Assembly: GCA_003151475.1 (NCBI GenBank)
Contig: PLXQ01000054.1
Location: 169,228 to 233,227, forward strand
Origin: Acidimicrobiaceae bacterium
GTDB taxonomy: Bacteria; Actinomycetota; Acidimicrobiia; Acidimicrobiales; UBA8190
DNA length: 64,000 nt
Direction of reading: 5' to 3'
This document shows, piece after piece, positions 30,062-39,500 of this stretch. Every line of letters begins with the position of its first letter. The stretch's first letter is position 1. The translations under genes were made by a program, and so were the position numbers. Under the pieces are notes generated by a model that was given only the letters and a program-made list of their open reading frames with translations, ran no database searches and was not told where the DNA came from.

Positions 30062-31552
30062 TCATGGTGTCGTGGTCTGACCGGTCCCGGCCAGCGCCGC
30101 GTCCTGGAGCTCCGTCTGACGGCGGACGCTCTTCCAGCCGAGGACGCCATAGACGATGCCGGCGGCGAAGATACCGGTGAAGACGCTGAAGTCGGCGCCA
30201 CCGGTGTGGACGGTGATCGGGTTCATCCAACGGGGAACGCTGAACGTCGGGAAGAGCGCCGCCATCGATGCCGCCATGCCCACGACCTGGGCGATGATGG
30301 CGGGCCAGTGGATGCCTCCTCGGCTCCAGTAGAGGCTGCCGCGATCGGTGCGCTGGAGCTCACTCGGCACATAACGCCATCTCCGCATGCTCCAGTCGAC
30401 GAGGTAGATGGCGACCCAAGGGGCGATCCAGATGATGACGACGTCGACGAAGTCCTTGATGTAGGTATTGAAGGAGGAGTCGAAGACGGCATAGATGGTC
30501 ACGCCCAGACCGATCACGCTGTCGACGATCACCGCCTGGTAACGCTTGATCTTCACGCCGAGGGCCTGCAGCGTGACGCCCGACGAGTAAAGGTCCAGGC
30601 TGTTGATGGCGAACAGCTGGACCATGGCGAAGAGTAAGAACACCACCACGAACCACGGGGGAATCGCGCTCTGGTGGACGAGAGGTAGAAAGGCGTTGGC
30701 CGACGTCCCCACCGTGGTGAGAAACGTTCCCACGACGGCACCCAGGGTCATGACCAGGATCTCCGGAACGGCGGTGCCCAGGAAGACCCACCCGACGATG
30801 GCCTTCTTCGACGCCTCCCGGGGGAGGTAGCGGGAGAAGTCGTTCCCGCATTCTGTCCACCCCAGCCCACTCAGGGTGATGGTGAAGGCCAGGCCCCCCA
30901 TGTAGGTCTGCCAGCCGGCGCCGTGAGCGACGGCGTTCAGATGGGCGTGACCGACGCTGAACCCGAAGAGCACGGCGAAAAGGACGGCGAAGGGGATGAT
31001 GAGAAGGCGCAACGTCTTCACGATGGTGGCGTGTCCCAGGAAGGGAAGGACGATCTGGACCGCCACGGCGGCCAGGACGAAGAGGACCTTGGCCGGGGTC
31101 CCGGGTTCGAAGCCGGCTTTGATCGAGAGGACCAAGAGGGCGCCCACGATGAGGATGAGGCCTTCTGTCTCGAAGCCGATCTGGGTGATCCAGTTGAAGA
31201 ACGAGATGATCCGCGACCCGTTCGGGCCGTAGCTGGCACGGTTGATGGCGAACACCGTGGTGCCGGCGTCGGGGCCTTGGAGGCTGCACACCCCGAGCAG
31301 GAGAAAGGAGATGTTGCCGATCACGATGAGCGACACGGCCTGGGCGAAGGTGAAGCCGAAGGTCATGAGGATGGCGCCGTAGACGAAGTACTCGATCTGG
31401 ACGCTGGCGCCTGCCCACATGCCGAAAAGATCCCGGGGGCGGGCCCATCGTTCGGACTCGGGGATGTAGTCGATGCCGTGCTGCTCGACGTGGAAGGGCC
31501 GGTCCGACTCGGGCAGAGCCGCCTCCAGGGGTGCCTCCGCCGTTGCCGTCAC
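30062..31552 (-). CDS. NCS1-family nucleobase permease
   Basis: A 496-residue membrane protein with about 12 predicted helices. DLFGMWAGASVQIEYFVYG is the N-terminal NCS1 helix 1 region, and INRASYGPNGSRIISFFNWITQIGFETEG is the helix 3 region that contains the substrate-binding tryptophan and glutamate/glutamine positions. FSRYLPR lies in the central loop. The family imports cytosine, uracil, purines or allantoin by sodium or proton symport. The GTG at 31552 is preceded by AAGGAGGACAA and was preferred to the ATG at 31594. Its place beside salvage enzymes supports cytosine or purine uptake. Confidence 0.88.
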   Translation of the reverse strand: MTATAEAPLEAALPESDRPFHVEQHGIDYIPESERWARPRDLFGMWAGASVQIEYFVYGAILMTFGFTFAQAVSLIVIGNISFLLLGVCSLQGPDAGTTVFAINRASYGPNGSRIISFFNWITQIGFETEGLILIVGALLVLSIKAGFEPGTPAKVLFVLAAVAVQIVLPFLGHATIVKTLRLLIIPFAVLFAVLFGFSVGHAHLNAVAHGAGWQTYMGGLAFTITLSGLGWTECGNDFSRYLPREASKKAIVGWVFLGTAVPEILVMTLGAVVGTFLTTVGTSANAFLPLVHQSAIPPWFVVVFLLFAMVQLFAINSLDLYSSGVTLQALGVKIKRYQAVIVDSVIGLGVTIYAVFDSSFNTYIKDFVDVVIIWIAPWVAIYLVDWSMRRWRYVPSELQRTDRGSLYWSRGGIHWPAIIAQVVGMAASMAALFPTFSVPRWMNPITVHTGGADFSVFTGIFAAGIVYGVLGWKSVRRQTELQDAALAGTGQTTTP

Positions 31553-31756
31553 TTGTCCTCCTTCAGTTGTCCCCGTGGACCCGTCGACATTCATCGTGCA
31601 ACGTCAGCCCCTCGGGGGAGACGGACGCTCCCCACGATGTTCCGCACGAGCGCCTGAGTCAAGCGCGCCGTGATGGCCTGGCGACTCGGCTTTCCTCGGG
31701 CACAAGCGGGCATGGTCGGCGCCAATGTCTCTGCCATCCAATGAGATGATGAAGGC

Positions 31757-32311
31757 GTGGCTTTGGTCGATGCGCAGCTCAGCTTCCGCGCCATGACCCG
31801 GGAAGACTTCACCCTTCTCTCGGAATGGCTCGCCACCCCCCACGTGAGCAATTGGTGGCGCGAGGAGTTCGATCTGGCGGCGATCGAAGCGCGCTACGGC
31901 CCCGTGATCGACGGCCGAGACCCGACCGAGTGTTTCATCGTCGAACGTGACGGTCACCCCGTGGGCTTCATCCAGAGGTATCTGTTCAGTGACGATCCTG
32001 ACCGGCAGCGAATTCTGGCCCCCGCCGGTACGCCGGACGACGCGGCGGGCATCGACTATTTCGTCGGCTCGCCGTCCCTGATCGGCCAAGGTCTCGGGAC
32101 CCAGATCATCGACCGGTTCGTCGAGGATATGTGGACGCGGTATCCGGCCATCGCCGCTGTCGTGGTCGACGTCTCGGTGGACAACCGCCCTTCATGGCGG
32201 GCACTGGAAAAGGCGGGCTTCTCCCGGGCCTGGACAGGCGCACTCGATTCCGACGATCCGAGCGATGCCGGCCTCAATCACGTCTACCTGTGTCGACGAG
32301 ACCAAGGGTAA
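31757..32311 (+). CDS. GNAT acetyltransferase, AAC(6')-like
   Basis: A 184-residue protein starting at a GTG. The N-terminal FRAMTREDFTLLSEWLATPHVSNWW and the acetyl-CoA loop SLIGQGLGTQIIDRFVEDMW (R/Q-x-x-G-x-G/A type) match the RimJ/AAC(6')-like branch of GNAT. VDVSVDNRPSWRALEKAGF is the C-terminal acetyl-CoA motif B region. It could acetylate an aminoglycoside or an endogenous amine such as a siderophore or protein N-terminus. Only the family can be assigned from sequence. Confidence 0.85.
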   Translation: MALVDAQLSFRAMTREDFTLLSEWLATPHVSNWWREEFDLAAIEARYGPVIDGRDPTECFIVERDGHPVGFIQRYLFSDDPDRQRILAPAGTPDDAAGIDYFVGSPSLIGQGLGTQIIDRFVEDMWTRYPAIAAVVVDVSVDNRPSWRALEKAGFSRAWTGALDSDDPSDAGLNHVYLCRRDQG

Positions 32312-32387
32312 GGATCCAGCCGGCGGCCGAAGATGGGTCACGTGGATGAGTGCCGCGACAAAATGGCGCGACAGAGTTTCAAGTCGA

Positions 32388-32613
32388 TCAGGATTCGGTG
32401 ACCGTGACGCCCTTCCAGAACGCCACGTGCTCCCTGATCTCCTTGGCCGCGTCGAACAGCTCCCGGTAGAACCAGGCGGCATCTTCGTTCGTGTCGCCAG
32501 CGGCGATCACGTCGTAATAGCTCGCCTCACCTTTCCACGGGCAGGTCGTGTGGGTCTCGGTGGCACCGAAGTGCGTCCAATCGACGCTGGTTTCATTCGG
32601 CTCGTACCGTCAT
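32388..32613 (-). pseudogene. DUF427-domain gene without an in-frame start (frameshifted remnant)
   Basis: Read on the minus strand, the frame ending at the TGA at 32388-32390 encodes a clear DUF427 core of about 73 residues: RYEPNETSVDWTHFGATETH, then TTCPWKGEASYYDVIA, DAAWFYREL and EHVAFWKGVTVTES. An in-frame TGA at 32610-32612 precedes it and no usable start codon follows. An ATG at 32611-32613 lies one base out of frame, so a single-base indel in the first codons would repair it. Family members are small proteins of unknown function, about 90-120 residues long. Either a recent frameshift or a sequence error. Confidence 0.65.
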
Positions 32614-32652
32614 GTTCAGTCCAAGGAGATGACCGAGGGTGCTATTCCCTCG

Positions 32653-33321
32653 TCAAGAGTCGCCGGCCGACCACAGCGGCTGACTCACCTCGAATCCCAC
32701 CGGCGTACCCCAGGCGTTGCGGGAGGAAACTTCGTGCGCCGGGCGCCGGGGGGCGACCCCCCATCGACCGGTGGGATAGCCCAAAGAGACGCAACAGGCC
32801 ATGACCCATCCTTCGTCGGGCGGGACGCCGAGAATGGCGTGGGCCTCGGGACCGTGGAAGACGCCGAGGACGACGGTGAGCGCACTGCCGATCCCCTCGG
32901 CTCTGGCCGCAAGTTGAGCGCTCCACACCGCGGGGTAGATCGAGCCGCCGGTGGGATCGTGCTGAGCGAAGCCGAACAAGAACAACGGGACGTCCTCGAA
33001 GGCATCGGCCAGGTGCTGGGCCGAGCGCCGGACGCTCTCGAACTCGATGCTCTCGGGCTCCTCGGGATGGGCCGCCGCCGCCTCGATCCGAGGGGCGTAG
33101 ACCGTCTTCCACAACTGGTCCATGGCGTCGCGGTAGAGGGGTCCGAGCCTCCCCTTGACCTCGGGGTCGTCGACCAGGAGGAAGTGCCACGTCTGTGCGT
33201 TGCCGCCGGTCGGGGCCCGGATGGCGGCGTCGAGGATGCGAGCCTGGGCCTCGAGGGGAACGGGGTCGGGCCGGACCCGGCGCATGGCCCGGCATGTGTA
33301 GAGAGCCTCGTAGAGATCCAT
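32653..33321 (-). CDS. Nitroreductase-family protein
   Basis: A 222-residue FMN-dependent protein. The N-terminal CRAMRRVRPDPVP is the FMN-phosphate-binding region, followed by ILDAAIRAPTGGNAQTWHFLLVDD, the core signature of the nitroreductase fold. Other parts are WSAQLAARAEGIGSALTVVLG and the C-terminal GYPTGRWGVAPRRPAHEVSS. It would reduce nitro compounds, quinones or enones with NAD(P)H or F420H2. The C-terminal stop lies 40 bases from the broken DUF427 gene on the same strand, so the two were probably cotranscribed. It is divergent from the YbjQ operon. Confidence 0.88.
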   Translation of the reverse strand: MDLYEALYTCRAMRRVRPDPVPLEAQARILDAAIRAPTGGNAQTWHFLLVDDPEVKGRLGPLYRDAMDQLWKTVYAPRIEAAAAHPEEPESIEFESVRRSAQHLADAFEDVPLFLFGFAQHDPTGGSIYPAVWSAQLAARAEGIGSALTVVLGVFHGPEAHAILGVPPDEGWVMACCVSLGYPTGRWGVAPRRPAHEVSSRNAWGTPVGFEVSQPLWSAGDS

Positions 33322-33432
33322 CGACGCCTGTCTATCAGGGCGAGGCTGGGGACGGGGCCCTGCTCAGTACACTCGACAGAGCGAGGAGGCATCGCAGAGG
33401 CTCGGACCTCCGGTGTGTGGAAGGAGGTCGCT

Positions 33433-33876
33433 TTGGGAGATGACGTGGAGACGCCGCCCGGTGGGGGCGACCTCGAACCTCTCTCCGATTCCCTCCCGGG
33501 ATTCGACATGGTGGCGGCGTCCATCCGTGCCGACGCGGCAGACGCCGAGACCTTTTTCCGGGTGCTCGTGACAAAGATGTCCGACGCCCTGGGCGATCGC
33601 GTCACCGTCAAGCGATCGGGCGGGCTCTTGAAACGCGATCGTCCGGTGACGGCCGTCGAGATGGACCTCACCAGCGCAGGTGCCGGCCTCGTCCTGGCCG
33701 CCAGTCGCGAGCACAATGCCATCACCTGCACGGTGGCGCGCCGGGTCCGGGGGATATCGCTGTCGACCAAGGAAGTGTCCATGCCCGAGTGGATCGAGGA
33801 GCTCGTGTCCGCCCTGGGCGAAGAGGCGAAGAAATCGCAACAGACATGGAGCGCGCTCCACGGCCTTCTGTCGTAG
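33433..33876 (+). CDS. Hypothetical protein, first gene of the YbjQ operon
   Basis: A 147-residue protein from the TTG at 33433, with AAGGAGG at 33421-33427. The N-terminal 25 residues are acidic and flexible; the core (SLPGFDMVAASIRADAADAE, then FRVLVTKMSDALGDRVTVKR) looks like an alpha/beta fold ending in an amphipathic helix with WIEELVSALGEEAKKSQQTWSAL. No family is recognised. It lies 32 bases before the first double-YbjQ gene on the same strand and is probably its cotranscribed partner. The larger open frame upstream overlaps the nitroreductase gene and is not used. Confidence 0.7.
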   Translation: MGDDVETPPGGGDLEPLSDSLPGFDMVAASIRADAADAETFFRVLVTKMSDALGDRVTVKRSGGLLKRDRPVTAVEMDLTSAGAGLVLAASREHNAITCTVARRVRGISLSTKEVSMPEWIEELVSALGEEAKKSQQTWSALHGLLS

Positions 33877-33908
33877 GCAAGCTCCGTCAGAAGAAGAGAG
33901 GCCCGACC

Positions 33909-34721
33909 GTGACCGATATTCCCCAGCAGCAGTTGCCCGAGGACGCCCTGCGGCGTCTGCGGGAATCGGAGATCCCGGGGGGTCGACGGTTGTTCACGTC
34001 GGACCTCACCGTGAACGAGTTCCTCCTCGTCGAGGAGGCGGGGTTCACGCCGCTCGGCCTCGTGATGGGGAGCTCCATCTACCAGATCGGTCTGCAGACC
34101 CGGAAGTGGAGCCAGTCCACCGAGCTCGACAAGCTCACGCAGGCCATGTACACGGCCCGGGAGTTGGCCATGACGCGGATGGAGGAAGAAGCAGACGTGC
34201 TTGGTGCCGATGGCATCGTGGGCGTGCGTCTCGACGTCAACTACTACGAATGGGGCAAGTCAACGGCCGAGTTCATCGCCGTGGGCACCGCCGTGAAGGC
34301 CAAGGACGGGTCCTCGTGGCGCAACGCCGAGGGCAAACCCTTCACCTCCGACCTGTCCGGTCAGGACTTCTGGACCCTTCTGCACGCCGGGTACGCGCCG
34401 TTGGGACTCGTTCTGGGAACATGCGTCTACCACGTGGCCCATCGCACGCTGCTCGGCACCATGGGTGCCGCCGGTCGGGCCACGGAGCTGCCCAACTTCA
34501 CGCAGGCCCTCTACGACGCGCGCGAGCGGGCCATGACGCGCATGGAGGAGGAGGCGACCCGCCTGCAGGCCGACGGGATCGTAGGGGTGCAATTGGTCGA
34601 GAAGTCCCACATGTGGGGGAGCCATACGATCGAATTCCTGGCCATCGGGACAGGCGTGCGATCGATCAGCGACGATCATGTCGTTCCCCCGCCCGTTCCC
34701 GTGATCACCATGGACCGCTGA
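33909..34721 (+). CDS. Tandem YbjQ-like (heavy-metal-binding, DUF74) domain protein 1
   Basis: A 270-residue protein with two YbjQ-like domains. Domain 1 (about residues 28-135) contains FTSDLTVNEFLLVEEAGFTPLG, then AMYTARELAMTRMEEEADVLGADGIVGV and STAEFIAVGTAV. Domain 2 (about 145-255) repeats the pattern: FTSDLSGQDFWTLLHAGYAPLG, RERAMTRMEEEATRLQADGIVGV and HTIEFLAIGTGV. Single-domain YbjQ proteins assemble as pentamers; their proposed metal binding is unproven. The stop overlaps the start of the next gene (TGATG). Confidence 0.85.
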   Translation: MTDIPQQQLPEDALRRLRESEIPGGRRLFTSDLTVNEFLLVEEAGFTPLGLVMGSSIYQIGLQTRKWSQSTELDKLTQAMYTARELAMTRMEEEADVLGADGIVGVRLDVNYYEWGKSTAEFIAVGTAVKAKDGSSWRNAEGKPFTSDLSGQDFWTLLHAGYAPLGLVLGTCVYHVAHRTLLGTMGAAGRATELPNFTQALYDARERAMTRMEEEATRLQADGIVGVQLVEKSHMWGSHTIEFLAIGTGVRSISDDHVVPPPVPVITMDR

Positions 34722-35677
34722 TGGTGGCTTCTGCGCCCGACTCCGGCTCCGCCCGCCCCGCCGATGCCGACGGCGGTATCGGTGACCTCGCCTTTCATCC
34801 GGTCAGCCGTGAGAGACGGACCTGGACCAGTGATCTCTCGGTGGCCGAGGCGGCCGCCGTGCGAAGGGTCGGTCTTGTTCCCGCCGGATTCGTGATGGGG
34901 ACAGCCGTCATGCAGCTGGCCGCCACCGGTGGACAGGTCTTCGGTCAGTGGGGAGGCCTCGGTGGCCCCTCTGTGGGGGGAGGCGGCGGCTACTCCGAGT
35001 CGTATCCGTGTGCCCACTCCTACGCCATTGGCGGCGGTATCGGTTTCGGCGGCACCGCCGGGGGCGCCGCTGAGCACTACGGCTTCAACATCGAAGACGC
35101 CGTCCTGGCGGCCTCGCTGACCGAGGGCTATCGGCTGGCCATCGGCCGTCTTCGCGACGAGGCCACCGAGGTCGGGGCCCACGGGGTGGTGGGCGTCGAC
35201 CTCCTTTTCGAAAACCTCGTCGGGTCGACGGGAACCGCCACCTTCTTCGCCCGGGGCACGGCCGTGAAGCACCCCGGGGGCGCCCCCTTACCCTCTCCGT
35301 TTCTGACGAACGCCTCGGGCCAGCACTTCGAGCGCCTGATCGCCCTCGGCTACGTGCCGGCCGGGATCGCCGTCGGTGTCGGCAGCGTCTACGTCCAGCC
35401 CAACTGCCAATCGCGCGGTGACTTCACCGTTCCCGGTTCGAACCAACAGATCCCCCGTGCCATCCTCGTCGCCCGGGCCCGGGCCCGGGACTCGCTGGCG
35501 GCCATGGCCCACCGGGTGGGGGAGGGCGTGGTCCACACCGAGTGGACCGATCGACGGGTGAACCGTTATGCCGAGAGCTGGGATCAGCTGACCGTGGCCG
35601 TGGGAACCTCCGTCCGCCGCTACAGCACCGAAGCTCCGCCCCTGGACCCCCGCCCCGTTCTCCCCTTGCGCCCATGA
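34721..35677 (+). CDS. Tandem YbjQ-like domain protein 2 with glycine-rich insertion
   Basis: A 318-residue protein with two YbjQ-like domains. The first starts at TWTSDLSVAEAAAVRRVGLVPAG (about residue 34) and ends at TATFFARGTAV. It is split by an unusual glycine-rich loop between residues about 70 and 110 (GGGGGYSESYPCAHSYAIGG) that contains a Cys and a His. The second domain starts near LTNASGQHFERLIALGYVPAG and ends with QLTVAVGTSV. The insertion is absent in the neighbours and might bind a ligand or metal, which is inference. Translationally coupled on both sides. Confidence 0.82.
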   Translation: MVASAPDSGSARPADADGGIGDLAFHPVSRERRTWTSDLSVAEAAAVRRVGLVPAGFVMGTAVMQLAATGGQVFGQWGGLGGPSVGGGGGYSESYPCAHSYAIGGGIGFGGTAGGAAEHYGFNIEDAVLAASLTEGYRLAIGRLRDEATEVGAHGVVGVDLLFENLVGSTGTATFFARGTAVKHPGGAPLPSPFLTNASGQHFERLIALGYVPAGIAVGVGSVYVQPNCQSRGDFTVPGSNQQIPRAILVARARARDSLAAMAHRVGEGVVHTEWTDRRVNRYAESWDQLTVAVGTSVRRYSTEAPPLDPRPVLPLRP

Positions 35678-36495
35678 GCCCCGCTTTGTCGTCGGCGCCG
35701 GGTATCGAAGCAGCCCTCGCTGCTCTGCGATCCCCCTTTGTCCCGGGCGATCAGACGACGTTCATCTCGGATCTGACCGTGGGTGAGCTCGTTCTTTTGG
35801 AGGAGATCGGGTACCGGCCCGTCGACATCGTGTCGGGAGCGGGGACGGCCAGCTGGAACCCGCAGTTCACCACCTCGGCCACGGAGGGGAACATGTGGGG
35901 GCGAGCCATCGCCACCGCTATCGACCATGCCCGCTCGGGGATCGTCGAAGAGCTCCACCGCCGCCGGGCCGACGGCGTGGTGGCCATGCGATTCGAGCTC
36001 GAGCGCGAACGGGCCAACCTTTTGACCTGCACCATGCTCGGGACCGCCGTGCAGCGAATATCCCGGGGGTCCGGTGACGAGCACCCGTTCGCCACCACCT
36101 TGTCGGCCCGTGATTTCCACCTCCTGGTGCGTGGCGGCTACCGGCCCAGCGGCATCGTGATCGGCGTCTCGGTGGTGGGGTTCGCGGCGCGGTCGGCCGC
36201 CCAGTCGCTCGGGCTGGCCCGTGACAATGCCGAGCTCAGCGATCAGACCACCGCCCTTTACTCGGCCCGGGAGCAGGCCATGGAGATGATGGAGCGCGAG
36301 GCCCAGGGGCTCGGTGCCGACGGTGTCGTCGAGGTCCAACTTCAAGAGAGGCCGGTGAACGCCCTCCTCACCCACGCCGTAGAGTTCATCGCCGTCGGCA
36401 CGGCGGTGCACCGGGGGCCAAAGGGTCATCAGGCGCTTGCTCCCGAGTTCCAGCTCACCCTCGACGATCAGCCCGACACCACCTTCGACCGCTAA
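35674..36495 (+). CDS. Tandem YbjQ-like domain protein 3
   Basis: A 273-residue protein. Domain 1 contains FISDLTVGELVLLEEIGYRPVD, AIDHARSGIVEELHRRRADGVVAM and TCTMLGTAV. Domain 2 contains FATTLSARDFHLLVRGGYRPSG, YSAREQAMEMMEREAQGLGADGVVEV and HAVEFIAVGTAV. Its start overlaps the previous stop (ATGA at 35674-35677). The three double-domain proteins are clearly related but diverged, so the duplications are old. Together they supply six YbjQ domains from one transcript, suggesting a hetero-oligomer. Confidence 0.85.
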   Translation: MSPALSSAPGIEAALAALRSPFVPGDQTTFISDLTVGELVLLEEIGYRPVDIVSGAGTASWNPQFTTSATEGNMWGRAIATAIDHARSGIVEELHRRRADGVVAMRFELERERANLLTCTMLGTAVQRISRGSGDEHPFATTLSARDFHLLVRGGYRPSGIVIGVSVVGFAARSAAQSLGLARDNAELSDQTTALYSAREQAMEMMEREAQGLGADGVVEVQLQERPVNALLTHAVEFIAVGTAVHRGPKGHQALAPEFQLTLDDQPDTTFDR

Positions 36496-36506
36496 GTCGG
36501 AGCCGT

Positions 36507-39500
36507 TTACGGCGTTGAGCGTCCGTCGCCCCCGGCCTTTTCGAGCGCCAGGGTGACGATCTCGAAGGGTGAGACGTCGAACGTCACGGCCGGGCCCTTG
36601 GTGGCCAACGGGGCCGTCTCGCGTTCGAGCAGGTCGCAGGCGGTGGCGCGGCCGATATCCCACGGAGCGCGCAGGGTGACGGAGCCGCGTCGTCCCCATG
36701 CCTCGTAGAGACGGACGACCAGACGGCCTTCGTCGTCGTCGGCCACCTTGACCGCTTCGATCACGACGTGGGGGGCGTCGACCGAGAGCAGCGAACCGCT
36801 CGGGCCCCGGGGCCCCGGACGGGGCGACGCCGCCACCGCTCGGAGAGCGACGTTCAGGTCATAGCCGGCGTCTATGACGCCCGCCTGGCGCAGGTCGCCG
36901 GCGTGGGGGAACAGCCGGTAGGTGAAGCGGTGGTGTCCGCGGTCGGCCATGGGGTCGGGCCAGGTCGGCGCCCGTAGGAGAGAAAGGCGGATGACGTTGT
37001 CGGCGATGTCGTAGCCGTACTTGCAGTCGTTGAGCAGGGCCACGCCGTAGCCGGGCTCGGAGAGGTCGGCCCATTTGTGGGCGCAGACCTCGAAGCGAGC
37101 GACATCCCAACTGGTGTTGGCGTGCGTGGGGCGCTCGACGTGGCCGTACTGGATCTCATAGGTGGCCCGGAGACTGCGGACGGCCACGGGAAAGGCCACC
37201 TTCAAAAGCCGGTTCGTCTCGTGCCACTGCACCTCGGTGTCGAAGTCCACCCACCGCGATCCCGCCGCCAGTCGGATCACCTGTGTCAGCTGCGATTCGC
37301 CGAAACTGCGGGTGATGCGAATGGCCGCCCGGAGAGGACCGCGTTCGACGACCTCCGCCGAGTCGAGCGCCACGAGATCGACGACCTGGTCGAAGGTGAA
37401 TCGGTCGATGTCCCAGGCGTCGTAGAAGTTGGGATAGTCCGGGTGGAGCTGAAAGAGATTCCCCCCGCCCTCCGGGACCAGTACCTGGCGCCCGGCGGAC
37501 TTGTCGAAGATGGAGCCCAGGAGCCCCTGGTCGTCGAGTTCGACCCGCAGGTGCTCGTTCTCGAGGAGACCGACCTCGGCGGTGACGCCGGAACCGTCGG
37601 CCGGCTGCTCCGTGACAAGTCCGTAGACCTGGTAGCCGCACGCCGGCACGGTCGCTTCGAAGAGCGCAGCGCCCTGAGCGTCGCGTTGGATGGGTCCGAT
37701 GACACCCGACGGGTCGATCACCGCCCTGGCGTCATGCGGGGCGGCGAAGGCGATCAGTTCGTGGCGATCGTGCGAGAGGGAGTTGAAGATGACCAGTGGT
37801 CGGTCGAATCCGCTCGTATCGATGGCGTCGACGTGCACGGCCAGGGCGTCGTCGGTCAGCTGTGCGGTCTCGTTCAGTACGTGGGCGTGATCGCGCTCGG
37901 TGTCCCGGTAGACCCAGTGGATCCCCGAGCCGGGGATGATGTCGTGGAATTGGTGGAGCAGCAGGATCTTCCACAGTTCGTCGAGTGCCGTTTGCGGGTA
38001 GCGGGCGGCGGGGGCCAGCGCCGCCCACAGCTCGGTGTCGCGCAGGGCGAACTCCGCCCGTCGGTTCCCGAGCTTGGTGGCCGCCTGACTGGTGTACGTC
38101 CCGCGGTGGAGCTCGAGGTAGAGCTCGCCCACCCAGACGGCCGGGTCGTCGATCTCGGCCTCTGCCGCGGTGAAGAACTCCCGCGGTCCCTCCATGGTGA
38201 GCCGGGGCAGGCCCTCGATATTGGCCAACCGTCGGGCCGATTCGAGCATCTCGCTGGTGGGGCCGCCGCCGCCGTCTCCCCAGCCGAAGAGATAGAGCGA
38301 ACGGGTGGCCCGGTCGTGGTCCTTGAAGTTGGCCACACCGAAGCGGAGCTCACGGACACTCACGTTGCCGCCGTACGTGTCGGCCGGGGGGAAATGGGTG
38401 AAGACGCGCGACCCGTCGATGCCCTCCCACATGAAGCTGCTGTGGGGCAGGACGTTGTACTGGTTCCACGAGAGCTTCTGGGTGAGGAACCAGGCGATGC
38501 CGCTGCGTTTCATGATCTGGGGGAGAGCCGCCGAGTAGCCGAAGACGTCGGGTAGCCAGACATCGTTGGTCTCGATCCCCAGCTCCTCCCGGTAAAAACG
38601 CTTGCCGTGGACGATCTGGCGCACGAGGGACTCGCCGGAGGGGATGTTGCAGTCGGCCTCGACCCACATGCTTCCGGTGGGCTCGATCCGTCCCTCGGCG
38701 ATCCGGATCTTCATGCGTCGCCACAGGTCGGGATACCGGTCGCGCATCCAGGCCAGGTGCTGGGCCTGGGAGACGACGAATGTGTACTCGGGATAGCGGT
38801 CCATCAGTTCGAGCACCGTGCTGAAAGTGCGCGCACATTTGCGGACCGCCTCACGCAGCGGCCACAACCAGGCCGTGTCGAGATGGGCGTGGCCCACCAC
38901 GCTGACGGCGTGGCTCCGGGGCGCCGCCCCTTCGGACAACAGCTCCTCGAGCAGAGGCACGGCCCGCTGCCAACTGTCGGAGATGTCCGGGAGATCGAGC
39001 AGATTGCAGGCTCGTTCGAGCCCGGCACCGAGGCGCGCCGCGTACGGCTCGCTCTCGGGGAGCTCGGTCAGCAGTTCGAGAAGGACCCGGAAGTTGTGCC
39101 AGAACTGCTCGAATTCCGGCTGGCGGACGTGGAGGTCGGCCTGCTGCACGGTGAAGAGAGGGGATCCCTCGGGATCGGGGAGCAATAAGGGCCAGGGATT
39201 GGCGCCGAAGGGCGAAGGGGGGTTGGCGGCTGCCTCCACGAAGAGCTCGATGGCCTCGCCGCCCGTGGCAGCGGTCGTGAGCAGGTGTTCGCGATGATTG
39301 GGAGAAAGCCCTTGTACGGGCCGGCCGTCTCGCCAGACGAGGGACTCAGCGCCGAATCCCGTCGAGCCGGCATTTCCGATAGTGAAGCCGAGCGCCACCT
39401 GCCGGCCGGCCCACTGCTCCGGGATGTTTCCTCGGATCCGGAACCAGGTGGTGTCCCAGGCCGGTCCCCATAAACCGCCCACGGCGAACGGCGCGTACTC

